Assembly: GCA_013619005.1 (NCBI GenBank)
Contig: JABXKY010000316.1
Coordinates: forward strand, 1 to 10,779
Direction: 5' to 3'
Length of the DNA stretch: 10,779 nt
From: Candidatus Bathyarchaeota archaeon
GTDB taxonomy: Archaea; Thermoproteota; Bathyarchaeia; TCS64
The translations under genes were made by a program, and so were the position numbers. Positions 1 to 6,420 of the stretch are shown piece by piece. Each line of letters begins with the position of its first letter. Position 1 is the stretch's first letter. The notes under the pieces are model-generated. The model did not search any database and was not told the origin of the DNA. It worked only from the letters and a program-made list of their open reading frames with translations.

Positions 1-340
1 TCTTGTCACCCATCTGGACCCTGGCGTTGTCGCCCCTCTTGTAGATGGGTTTGTTGTTCAACCTGAAAGGGAAGAGCCTGCAGGCCGTGGGTTTTTGTCC
101 CTGTAGTGTGCATATCCACCTTCCCATCAGTGGTCTCTGGAACGTGCACCTGCCGTTGCTCTGGTTGCGGAGGTAAGCCTTCCCCAGGCCGTACTGGAGG
201 ACGTTCTGGCCGTACTGGTTGGTGATCCTGACCATCTCGTCCATCTTCAGCGGCACCCTGTACCCGACGCAGCAGTTCCCGCAGGCCTTACAGGACCAGC
301 TGGAAACCTCACCCCAGGGGACAAGCGCGCTGTTCTTCAT
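1..340 (-). CDS. YkgJ-family cysteine-cluster protein (3' end cut by window edge)
   Basis: The visible part is 113 residues; the C-terminus lies beyond base 1. Seen: a CxxCxxCC cluster (C17, C20, C23, C24), then C65, C77 and C87, the last inside a 'PTACRLFPF' stretch. This spacing is the signature of the YkgJ / zinc- or iron-chelating cysteine-cluster family (PF03692), small cytosolic proteins often annotated as Fe-S oxidoreductases with no firmly established reaction. The ATG at 340 is chosen because an in-frame TAG lies two codons upstream of it, and a TATA-like box sits about 35 nt upstream, so the message would have a very short leader. It is the last of three co-directional genes after rimI and the small membrane protein, 49 nt past the latter's stop. 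Family assignment is firm; metal and substrate are unknown. Confidence 0.85.
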   Translation of the reverse strand, partial: MKNSALVPWGEVSSWSCKACGNCCVGYRVPLKMDEMVRITNQYGQNVLQYGLGKAYLRNQSNGRCTFQRPLMGRWICTLQGQKPTACRLFPFRLNNKPIYKRGDNARVQMGDK

Positions 341-370
341 GACGGTCTACTGCCTTAATGCTCGGGAGCC

Positions 371-380
371 TAAATACCTA
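371..380 (-). promoter_or_regulatory. TATA-like box for the YkgJ-family gene
   Basis: Read on the minus strand the bases are TAGGTATTTA, centred about 35 nt before the ATG at 340. That fits an archaeal TATA element giving a leader of roughly 8 nt. The gene could instead be read through from the small ORF upstream. Confidence 0.4.
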
Positions 381-389
381 ACGAAAGGG

Positions 390-548
390 TTATCGCCGCT
401 TCTTCTTGTCGGCTTCCTCCATCTCGTAGAGGAGCCCGTTGATGTTGTAGTGCTGCTTGATGAGGTTCTGGGTGAATCGGCCGAACCAGTAGAAGACGCC
501 GAGGCTGAATATAATGATCACAACGCTGAGAATGTCAATCATGTTCAT
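390..548 (-). CDS. Small single-span membrane protein, 52 aa, hypothetical
   Basis: A short ORF read on the minus strand from ATG at 548 to TAA at 390-392. It begins MNMIDILSVVIIIFSLGVFY. Residues about 4-23 form one strongly hydrophobic helix, followed by WFGRF, a polar and probably helical tail, and a very basic end (KKKRR). The positive-inside rule puts the tail in the cytoplasm. A TATA-like box lies about 34 nt upstream. It sits between rimI and the YkgJ-like gene, all in one direction, and fills a gap that would otherwise be empty. A second in-frame ATG (codon 3, position 542) is an alternative start. No family is recognised; a regulatory or scaffold peptide of a membrane complex is possible but not shown. 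Confidence 0.65.
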   Translation of the reverse strand: MNMIDILSVVIIIFSLGVFYWFGRFTQNLIKQHYNINGLLYEMEEADKKKRR

Positions 549-578
549 TTGCCGATCACATCTGGTGGGGAGTTATGG

Positions 579-586
579 ATTATAAT
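579..586 (-). promoter_or_regulatory. TATA-like box for the 52-aa membrane protein
   Basis: The minus strand reads ATTATAAT about 34 nt ahead of the ATG at 548, just past the rimI stop codon. This would place the transcript start about 8 nt before the start codon. Confidence 0.4.
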
Positions 587-591
587 GTTTG

Positions 592-1083
592 CTAAAACTT
601 GTCTAGGGGCGCAGCCATGACCCAGGCGTCCTCGCCATTCAGGTAGTAGCCGTAGTTTCGCTTCACCTTGGTGAAGCCCAGATTTGCGTACAGGTTCACG
701 GCCGGCTCGTTGCTGACCCTTACCTCGAGGTATCCCTCATTGCTATCGTAGGTCCTTCGCCCGCGGCCCATGGCCTGCTCGACCAGCGCCTTGCCAATGC
801 CCCTTCTCCTGTAACTCTCCATCACGGCGATGGAGACCACGTGGCAGAGCCTCGCAGGGGACAGCCTTCCCCGTTTTGACCAGCCCTTCTCGATGCGGCA
901 CATGATATAGCCCTGTATCTCACCGTCCATCTCGGCCACTATGAAGGTATCTGGGAATCGAGTGTACAGGTCCTTGTAGAAGAAGCTGCTGTAATTCTCT
1001 GGGAGGCACGCTGTGTTTATGTGCATAACGCGTTCAAGGTCGCTTACCGTGAAGGTCCTGAGGGTAAATCCTTGATCACTCAT
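592..1083 (-). CDS. rimI: Archaeal RimI/Ard1-type N-terminal acetyltransferase (GNAT family)
   Basis: A 163-residue GNAT protein that would transfer acetyl from acetyl-CoA to protein N-termini in the cytosol. Seen: the substrate-side motif LPENY (27-31) characteristic of archaeal Ard1/RimI; the HVVSIAV strand (81-87) followed by the acetyl-CoA pyrophosphate loop RRRGIGKA (92-99); and the C-terminal block LEVRVSNEPAVNLYANLGF (119-137) with GYYLNGEDAWVMA near the end. Length matches archaeal NatA-like enzymes (about 150-170 residues). Archaeal members typically act on Ser-, Ala- and Met-starting proteins, a wider range than bacterial RimI on ribosomal protein S18; this comes from family knowledge. 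It is divergent from the S2P gene, with a TATA box at about -34 and almost no leader. The family is clear; the exact protein targets are not. Confidence 0.92.
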   Translation of the reverse strand: MSDQGFTLRTFTVSDLERVMHINTACLPENYSSFFYKDLYTRFPDTFIVAEMDGEIQGYIMCRIEKGWSKRGRLSPARLCHVVSIAVMESYRRRGIGKALVEQAMGRGRRTYDSNEGYLEVRVSNEPAVNLYANLGFTKVKRNYGYYLNGEDAWVMAAPLDKF

Positions 1084-1110
1084 CTGAGTCTATTGATTCT
1101 GCTACCTCCT

Positions 1111-1123
1111 AAATTTAAATAAA
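1111..1123 (-). promoter_or_regulatory. TATA box for rimI
   Basis: An AT-only tract in the 90-bp divergent spacer. On the minus strand it contains TTTAAATTT, centred 32-35 nt before the rimI ATG at 1083. An AGGAGG follows it on that strand, but it lies over 20 nt before the ATG and probably outside the transcript, so it is not counted as a ribosome site. Confidence 0.55.
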
Positions 1124-1143
1124 TCGCATCAGGACAGGGGAGG

Positions 1144-1150
1144 TTTAAAC
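1144..1150 (+). promoter_or_regulatory. TATA-like box for the S2P gene (leaderless start)
   Basis: TTTAAAC is centred 27 nt before the ATG at 1174. That is the spacing expected when an archaeal transcript starts at the start codon itself. No SD site precedes the gene. This favours ATG 1174 over the TTG one codon earlier (1171). Confidence 0.5.
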
Positions 1151-1173
1151 GTATCCGAGTCAAATGGGTCTTG

Positions 1174-2304
1174 ATGGCGGATAAAACCCCGGAACCGAAG
1201 GTGATGGACCCAGTGTACGTCAACGCTGTCCAGAGCCACTTCGAGGTAGTCAACGCTTACTGGGAGCGGACTACGCCCACGTTCATAGTGAAGACAAGGG
1301 GCAAGGGGTACAGGCAGCACCTTATGAAGCCGGCGTTCAAGGCACTGGCCGACGAGCTGCGCGGGCACGGGTACCTACCCCGTATCAGGTGGATAATAGA
1401 CAACTACCACCTCTCAATCCTGGAGAGGAAGGCAGGGGGTGAGGAGAACTACCTCAGGAACAAGCTCCTGTTCGCGGCAACGGTGCTCACCGTCATGTTG
1501 GACGGCTATCTCCGCAGCAACAACCCCATACTGACCCAGGAACTGATGATTGGGGTACCCGTCATTGTGAACGCCCTGATCTTCACATTCGGCATCCTCA
1601 TCATATTCGGGGTCCACGAGTACGGCCACAGGTACATGGCCATCAAGAGGGGCATAGACACCAGCCAGCCCTACTTCATCCCGGCCCCACCTGGCATGGG
1701 AGGGACCCTGGGCGCAGTCATCTCCCAGAGGGAACCCCCCGTAAACAGGGACGCGTTGTATGACCTAGGCCTCAGCGGCCCCATCGCGGGGTTCGTGATG
1801 ACGACGCTGGTAGGAATCCTCGGGATAAGCCTAAGCTTCGTGGTCTCAAACGCACAGGCCACGCGCTGGATGATAGAGTACCCCAGCATCAGGTTCCAGA
1901 TCATGCCCTTGCCTCTTATCCTGGAGATGATCGCCACTGTGCTAAAGCCCACCCTGGAGACAGAGGTGCTCATCATGCACCCCGTGGCATTCGCGGCCTG
2001 GGTGGGTTGCATAGTCACCTTCATCAACCTCATCCCCGCTTGGCAGCTTGACGGGGGGCACATCATCAGGGCATTCGTTGGAAGGGAGTCCCACAAGATT
2101 ATCTCGGCGGCCGGTGTCATACTGCTGGTTATTTCCGGGTACATGTTCATGGGCGTGGTGGTCGCCTTCTTCATGATGAAGGCTGGCGGGGAGTCAATTG
2201 AGCCACTTGATGACATCTCCCCACTGAGCCCCTCACGGCGGCTGGGCCTGATTCTCTACGTGACAGTGATGCTGCTGAGCCTGGTAGCGCTTTTGCCCAT
2301 ATAG
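1174..2304 (+). CDS. Site-2-protease-type intramembrane zinc metalloprotease (M50 family)
   Basis: A 376-residue polytopic membrane protein that would cut transmembrane helices of other proteins within the bilayer. Seen: HEYGH (148-152), the HExxH zinc site, inside a hydrophobic segment, and NLIPAWQLDGGH (285-296), the NxxPxxxLDGG motif supplying the third zinc ligand (Asp 293). Both are intact, so activity is expected. Several hydrophobic segments lie between about 94 and 375. An N-terminal soluble domain of about 90 residues precedes the first span, and no PDZ domain is seen. ATG 1174 was chosen over TTG 1171 because a TATA box sits at -27. The gene diverges from rimI and converges on the LarA-like gene. 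No anti-sigma system exists in archaea, so its substrate is open; the membrane-anchored winged-helix protein at 5047-6351 is an attractive candidate by inference only. Confidence 0.9.
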   Translation: MADKTPEPKVMDPVYVNAVQSHFEVVNAYWERTTPTFIVKTRGKGYRQHLMKPAFKALADELRGHGYLPRIRWIIDNYHLSILERKAGGEENYLRNKLLFAATVLTVMLDGYLRSNNPILTQELMIGVPVIVNALIFTFGILIIFGVHEYGHRYMAIKRGIDTSQPYFIPAPPGMGGTLGAVISQREPPVNRDALYDLGLSGPIAGFVMTTLVGILGISLSFVVSNAQATRWMIEYPSIRFQIMPLPLILEMIATVLKPTLETEVLIMHPVAFAAWVGCIVTFINLIPAWQLDGGHIIRAFVGRESHKIISAAGVILLVISGYMFMGVVVAFFMMKAGGESIEPLDDISPLSPSRRLGLILYVTVMLLSLVALLPI

Positions 2305-2333
2305 TAGGGGCCAGCGACCTGATCAATGGCACG

Positions 2334-2339
2334 AAAAAA
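2334..2339 (-). terminator. T6 tract, probable terminator of the LarA-like gene
   Basis: On the minus strand a run of six T follows the stop codon at 2369-2371 by about 30 nt in the convergent spacer. Archaeal RNA polymerase stops at such T-runs without needing a hairpin. No comparable T-run follows the S2P gene on the plus strand. Confidence 0.45.
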
Positions 2340-2368
2340 GATTATTGATTACCCAAGGAGTACATTGG

Positions 2369-3598
2369 TCAAATTAACAGGGTTGTCAGGCCGTGAGGAA
2401 TCACCGTTGTCCTGCGCCCCCGCCTCGTCTGGACCGCCCTGGTGTATGCATCGTTAGCGTTTCTTGCCGGTTCCATGCCCAGTGACTCAACAATGTATCC
2501 CGGTAATGCCGATACGAGGATCACTCGGTGATCCTTCAGGACGTTCTTGACCTGCTTCAGCGACTCCGCGCCGTACATATACCTCCTCTTGAACTCGGAC
2601 TGCTCTGATACCTGGGCCAGTTGGGTGAAAGCCTCTGCACCTAGCCCGGCGCTGCACTCTGCCAGCAGGATCAGGGTCCCATTTTTCTTAGCTGCCTCAG
2701 CGGCGCTCAACAACGCCAGGCTCGCCGAGTTAAGGCTCTGGTCGAACGGGGCTCCACCTGCGCTTACCACAACGATGTCGGCATTTCCCTCGTGACGGGC
2801 CTCGTAATGGGTTGACAGGCTGTTGATGGCCCTGCCCCATGTCTCCATGTAACTCCCTGCGTGGGCCGCCAAGACCCTACCCTCGTTGTTCGTGACGAAG
2901 TTGATGGCAAAGTCGATGCCTGTCTTCTCGGCGGCCTCAAGGGCGTCCTCCTTGATGGGGTTAAGCTCAATGACCCCCGGCGTAATGTCTCCGTCGATGT
3001 AGAGCTTCCGGTTCTCCTTGATCGTCTCAAGGGACGAGATGCCTGGGACGACGGCGTTGTGGGCGCCGCTGAAACCCATGTACTGGTCAAGGCGTGTCTC
3101 GCCCACGGCTATCTTCAATGAAGCGTCGTGGTACATGCCGTTGATCTTGACTGGCGTGCCCCTGTTGGTGGCGCCCAGGTCAACGAGACCGGCGGTGTCT
3201 CTGCTATGCACCACTACCCGGATGTTCCCCAAGTCGGCGGATTCTTTTATGGCGTCTATTATCGGCGACTTGTTTCTCTCGTGGTCTCCGTTACCTATGA
3301 TGATGGTGATCCTATCCCTGGGTATGATGAGCTCCACAAGCGACTTCACCACCTCCCTGAGCGTCTGGACGACCGCGTTGGGGCTCGAATAGTTCTCCAC
3401 GGCTATCGCGACTGTCGTCTCGCGTCCCAGCAGCTCTTCCAGCCTGCTTCCAATGGGCTCCGCGAGGGCATCGACGATTATCTCTGACGGTGACTTCTCA
3501 GGCTCGACGTTTGACGGCTTCGCTATTCCAAGCAGGTAATCCATCTCAACTGATACGTAGACCTCGGTCTCGCCGTAGGGCAGCCAGCAATCAACCAT
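2369..3598 (-). CDS. LarA / DUF2088-family protein with atypical active-site motifs
   Basis: A 409-residue protein of the lactate-racemase LarA superfamily. Family members are nickel-pincer-dependent 2-hydroxyacid racemases or epimerases. Seen: an N-terminal domain with IIIGNGDHER (99-108) where LarA has its GTHRP-like loop, the linker NRGTPVKING (145-154), and the landmark GFSGAHNAVVPGISSLETI (175-193) corresponding to GFSGGRKxxxPGI. By eye, His106 is kept. The DxTRP-like motif appears as ENYSSP (68-73), the lysine of the usual 'INK' is Gly154, the PH before GFSG is LD (170-171), and GGRK is GAHN. The usual cofactor-binding and catalytic residues therefore seem replaced. No larB, larC or larE lies in the window. 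It has its own leaderless-type promoter. The fold call is firm; racemase activity is doubtful. Confidence 0.8.
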   Translation of the reverse strand: MVDCWLPYGETEVYVSVEMDYLLGIAKPSNVEPEKSPSEIIVDALAEPIGSRLEELLGRETTVAIAVENYSSPNAVVQTLREVVKSLVELIIPRDRITIIIGNGDHERNKSPIIDAIKESADLGNIRVVVHSRDTAGLVDLGATNRGTPVKINGMYHDASLKIAVGETRLDQYMGFSGAHNAVVPGISSLETIKENRKLYIDGDITPGVIELNPIKEDALEAAEKTGIDFAINFVTNNEGRVLAAHAGSYMETWGRAINSLSTHYEARHEGNADIVVVSAGGAPFDQSLNSASLALLSAAEAAKKNGTLILLAECSAGLGAEAFTQLAQVSEQSEFKRRYMYGAESLKQVKNVLKDHRVILVSALPGYIVESLGMEPARNANDAYTRAVQTRRGRRTTVIPHGLTTLLI

Positions 3599-3620
3599 AA
3601 TATAGATGATATCTTTGTGG

Positions 3621-3630
3621 TCTTTTATCT
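3621..3630 (-). promoter_or_regulatory. BRE/TATA promoter for the LarA-like gene
   Basis: The minus strand reads AGATAAAAGA, preceded by a purine-rich CCGAA (BRE-like). It is centred about 27 nt before the ATG at 3598, which fits leaderless transcription. It separates this gene from the upstream operon ending at 3641. Confidence 0.55.
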
Positions 3631-3640
3631 TTCGGGGAGC

Positions 3641-5050
3641 CTACGGTGTCAATGAGTTATCCTGGGTGGGCGCAGTCGTGTTCCCGACGATATCCGTCCT
3701 AGACCTCATTATATCCTGGAGGTTCTGTGTAGCGATCTCGATCCTGTGCAAGAGTTTCTCCCTTTCCAGTGTCTGGTCCTGATTCTCAAGCTGAAGGGTC
3801 AACCTGTCTATCTCGTCAAGCAGCCTCGCCGTATCGTCGCCGTTTACCTTCATGAGTGCCTCCCTCATCTGACGCTCGGCCTCCCACAGGGTCCTCACCG
3901 CCTCGCCAGTGTTACCAGCCTGCATGCTATCCTGTGCGGCCCTGATGCGCGACTGAATATCAGTTATCTCACCCAGGGCGCCTGAGACCTTACCAGCGTC
4001 AACCGCCTCAAGCAAGACAAGGGTGTCCCTCATCTTCGTGTACCTGCTCTCGAGGGCCGTCTTGTACCTTGAAGCCAGCCTGTCCCTGATCTCTGCCTGC
4101 CTCTGCTGGAGGGATGCCCTGCCGCTCTTCAACTGGTTGCTAACCATCGTGAGCTGCCTCGCTGCCTCGCCGACCTGGTTCGAGTCCACCAGGTCCTGTG
4201 CATCATCAAGTTCTCCCTGCAGTCTCCTGAACCACATGGGCGTCAAGCCCGGGCTGAAGCCCTTCTCATCGATTGCCTCGGCCGTCTTCTTCAGCTCGTC
4301 CAGCTCCGCCTGAAGCCTGTTGATGGCCTCCTGTGCCTTTACCGCGTTCCTGTCCTGCTCCAGGCCCTGAGGAGGCTCAACATCGGGCGTGTTATACGAT
4401 CCATCAACGACCTGGTTGAACAAACCAAGTGCCTCCCTGCCCTGATTCATAGCCTGGACGTAATTGCCTTCCTCGAATGATTTTCCAGCCTCTGCGAGTA
4501 CCTGTAGGGCTTCCCTGTAGGTGTTCAAGGCGTCACCGTCTTGGCTCCCCGCCTTCCTCGCCTGAATAAGCGCCGTCTCGGCCTGTTTCTTGGCGTTTGA
4601 GACCATCATTCTCATGGTCTCGGCTAGCTGACTCGGCGTCATCCCCGAGACAACGAATGAATCCTCGATCATGTCGTCTCCTACCCTGATCTGGACCATG
4701 TATGTGTCCGTCGTTGCCGTTGCGTTGAGCCTGTAGGTCCAGACGTACGTGCCGTCTTCCCCAACAGAGCCCGTGTGTGTCTGGATTAGGCCCCTTGAGT
4801 TGGCCAGGTCAAGGCCAAAGCTCTCACCGGGGTCACCCGTGACGGTGACCGTCACAACGTCGCCCGGCTTGAAATACCGTTCCGATACCTGGATTCCTGG
4901 ATCAGCCGAGGCAAGGCTTACGCTCAACATGACGAGCAGAACCGCCGTGAGCGTCAGATACCCCTTCCTTACCATCTTTCTTACCGAGATACCCTTCTGC
5001 ACAATGGTATTAGAGGAACCCCGCGGAATCGAGTGGAACAATCGTTTCAT
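3641..5050 (-). CDS. Exported Ig-like plus helical-repeat protein, partner of the membrane winged-helix protein
   Basis: A 469-residue protein of unknown function. Seen: a basic N-terminal leader, a hydrophobic core about 31-48 ending in ASA (likely cleavage near 49/50), a beta-rich Ig/MG2-like domain (about 52-135), then mostly charged helical sequence to the end with several hairpin-like repeats. Examples are EAGKSFEEGNYVQAMNQGREA (about 187-207, quoted in part as EEGNYVQAM) and AAQDSMQAGNTGEAVRTLWE (371-390). There is no C-terminal membrane span and no cysteine, so it is secreted or held by its N-terminal helix. The ATG at 5050 overlaps the upstream stop (ATGA), and AGGAGGG sits 7 nt before it. 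That decides the start, although M26 (4975) would give a more ordinary signal peptide. It is co-transcribed with the gene at 5047-6351, which suggests an outside partner or ligand-binding subunit. Confidence 0.75.
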   Translation of the reverse strand: MKRLFHSIPRGSSNTIVQKGISVRKMVRKGYLTLTAVLLVMLSVSLASADPGIQVSERYFKPGDVVTVTVTGDPGESFGLDLANSRGLIQTHTGSVGEDGTYVWTYRLNATATTDTYMVQIRVGDDMIEDSFVVSGMTPSQLAETMRMMVSNAKKQAETALIQARKAGSQDGDALNTYREALQVLAEAGKSFEEGNYVQAMNQGREALGLFNQVVDGSYNTPDVEPPQGLEQDRNAVKAQEAINRLQAELDELKKTAEAIDEKGFSPGLTPMWFRRLQGELDDAQDLVDSNQVGEAARQLTMVSNQLKSGRASLQQRQAEIRDRLASRYKTALESRYTKMRDTLVLLEAVDAGKVSGALGEITDIQSRIRAAQDSMQAGNTGEAVRTLWEAERQMREALMKVNGDDTARLLDEIDRLTLQLENQDQTLEREKLLHRIEIATQNLQDIMRSRTDIVGNTTAPTQDNSLTP

Positions 5051-6351
5051 CTTTTAGCCCTCCTGTACCGATCCACGATGGTCACCAGACTCTGGCCGCC
5101 TATCTTCTTCTCCTCCACTAGCTCGTAGCGTATGAAACGCTTGATCATCCGCCACGTGCTGGTCCTTGGGATATCGAACCTCTCCCGTATCTCCATCGCA
5201 AAGGCCTCGCCGCCCCGCTCCGCCATGAACCTGAGAACCTCCTTGTCGCTCATCACCAGCTCCGGGTGTTCCTCGAATAAAGTCTCAAGATCGATCTCCA
5301 CGTCGTCTAAGGGCTTAATCTCTTTCATTTGCCTTGACCTGAGAACCAACGCGGCCACGGCCCCGATTATTACCGCGGCCCCCGCCATCATAATCAATAA
5401 GTTGTTCCCGCCCCCGGGTGCCTCCGCGCTGATTACCAGCTCTAACGCCTGCTGTGAAAGCAAAACCGCCTCATCATAGTCCCCAGAATCGTACGCGGCC
5501 GACGCCTCGGCCAGCCTCGCTTCCGCCTCGTCGATACCCAACGTCTTTCCAGCATCCAATGTCGCTTCGATTGCCTCCTGCACCGCGTTTATCTGAGCCT
5601 GGGCCGTGACCGCCTCCTCGGTTATTAACTCCACCAGGCTCAGAGCCTCGTCCGCCTTCTCCTGCGCGGAAAGGTAGTCCTGGGCCTCGAAATATGACCG
5701 CGCCTCCGATAATGCATCCACGGCGTCCGAGACGATGACCCCGTTGTCCTCTGCCTGCTGAATCGCCGTCTCGGCCTCATCTATAGCCTCTGAGGCAAGC
5801 GTCTCCGAGTCCACGATATCCACGGTGTAGCTCACGGAGACCTCGCCAGCGGGCATCACGAGCCTAGTCTGCTCGTCCACCGTCTCTATCTCCAGCGGGA
5901 TATCGTTCATGTTGATGATGGTGGCCCCGACTGGAAGCATGATCTCGGCGCTGATGGGGGTCTCGACGTTGATGCTCCACACGGCGCCGCTTTTTCCCGT
6001 CAGGTCAACCGTCAGGTAGCTTACTGTCAGGCTGCTTGAGCCGAGGCTGTCCACTTGATGATACCCGTCCACCACTGTGGACGCCAGTAGGAGGCCGTCC
6101 TGGTCAAGTATGAACAGGCCCTCCAGTGTGTCACCGAATAGGGTGATGTTCACAAGGGCTAGGGTCGGGTCCGCGTCAAGGTGGTAATCGACCCATGTGA
6201 CGCCGTCGCTATACACCGTGAAGCCTAGTGTCTGGGGTGAAACCTGAGCGTATACGGTTGGTATGAGCGCTAGCATAAGAACCAGTGGCAGCAGCCTTCC
6301 AAGCCTCAACGTTTTCCCACCGTTAATGTACGAAAGTAAGCCCACCCCCAA
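5047..6351 (-). CDS. Membrane-anchored winged-helix transcriptional regulator with extracellular sensor region
   Basis: Up to 434 residues. Seen in order: a signal peptide (about 15-35, ending VYA/QVS), a beta-rich outside domain (about 37-180), two similar helical hairpins (about 207-241 and 272-307, each with a DY..A pattern), a GGGNN linker, one membrane span (about 317-338), basic residues on the inner side, and a winged-helix domain (about 364-432) with a recognition-helix region IPRTSTWRMIKRFIRYELVE. Domain order matches archaeal membrane HTH regulators of the DUF7345/DUF7343 kind, assigned from memory of family layout. The outside part probably senses an envelope state and the wing binds DNA. 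The start is uncertain: TTG 6351 directly follows an in-frame stop, GTG 6345 is possible, and TTG 6309 gives the most typical signal peptide after a GGTGGG. It heads an ATGA-coupled operon and diverges from the PK-C-like gene. Confidence 0.82.
   Translation of the reverse strand: MGVGLLSYINGGKTLRLGRLLPLVLMLALIPTVYAQVSPQTLGFTVYSDGVTWVDYHLDADPTLALVNITLFGDTLEGLFILDQDGLLLASTVVDGYHQVDSLGSSSLTVSYLTVDLTGKSGAVWSINVETPISAEIMLPVGATIINMNDIPLEIETVDEQTRLVMPAGEVSVSYTVDIVDSETLASEAIDEAETAIQQAEDNGVIVSDAVDALSEARSYFEAQDYLSAQEKADEALSLVELITEEAVTAQAQINAVQEAIEATLDAGKTLGIDEAEARLAEASAAYDSGDYDEAVLLSQQALELVISAEAPGGGNNLLIMMAGAAVIIGAVAALVLRSRQMKEIKPLDDVEIDLETLFEEHPELVMSDKEVLRFMAERGGEAFAMEIRERFDIPRTSTWRMIKRFIRYELVEEKKIGGQSLVTIVDRYRRAKR
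5058..5064 (-). promoter_or_regulatory. Strong SD site deciding the start at 5050
   Basis: The minus strand reads AGGAGGG with a 7-nt spacer before the ATG at 5050, inside the last codons of the upstream gene. Together with the ATGA overlap it indicates coupled translation from 5050, not from the internal ATG at 4975, which has no comparable site. Confidence 0.75.
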
Positions 6352-6374
6352 TTAAGACCATCCTTCGTGGGTCT

Positions 6375-6390
6375 AGTATAATATTAAAAA
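6375..6390. promoter_or_regulatory. Shared AT-rich core of a divergent promoter
   Basis: This AT-rich block (AGTATAATATTAAAAA) lies in the 69-bp spacer between the winged-helix operon (minus) and the PK-C-like gene (plus). TATA-like words can be read on both strands, about 33 nt from the minus-strand TTG at 6351 and about 37 nt from the ATG at 6421. The plus gene would have a leader of about 10 nt holding a weak GGTGG site (6412-6416). Confidence 0.5.
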
Positions 6391-6403
6391 CGATGTACAC
6401 CGT
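6390..6403. promoter_or_regulatory. Near-palindrome ACGATGTACACCGT, candidate operator
   Basis: The two halves match at six of seven pairs around a TGTACA centre. It abuts the TATA core on the side of the plus-strand gene, overlapping where that transcript should start. A dimeric winged-helix protein bound here would block or tune the divergent promoter. Position and symmetry are seen; the binding protein is inferred. Confidence 0.35.
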
Positions 6404-6420
6404 GGGTTAAGGGTGGTAAA

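Larger units (their letters stand above)
6366..6407. repeat. 7-bp direct repeat CGTGGGT flanking the divergent TATA core
   Basis: CGTGGGT occurs at 6366-6372 and again at 6401-6407, start to start 35 bp, on either side of the AT-rich promoter core. It could be a pair of regulator sites or chance, since seven bases is short. Confidence 0.3.

Noticed and set aside
219..620. 133-codon plus-strand ORF over the left-hand genes
   Set aside because: It runs antisense to the YkgJ-like start, the 52-aa membrane protein and the rimI end, each of which has better motif or composition support; its product shows no domain.
1104..1110. AGGAGG upstream of rimI on the minus strand
   Set aside because: It is over 20 nt from the ATG and falls near or before the predicted transcript start, so it is unlikely to act as a ribosome site.
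1671..2216. 181-codon minus-strand ORF inside the S2P gene
   Set aside because: Fully antisense to the conserved zinc-motif region of S2P; the translation is a low-information mirror of the membrane segments.
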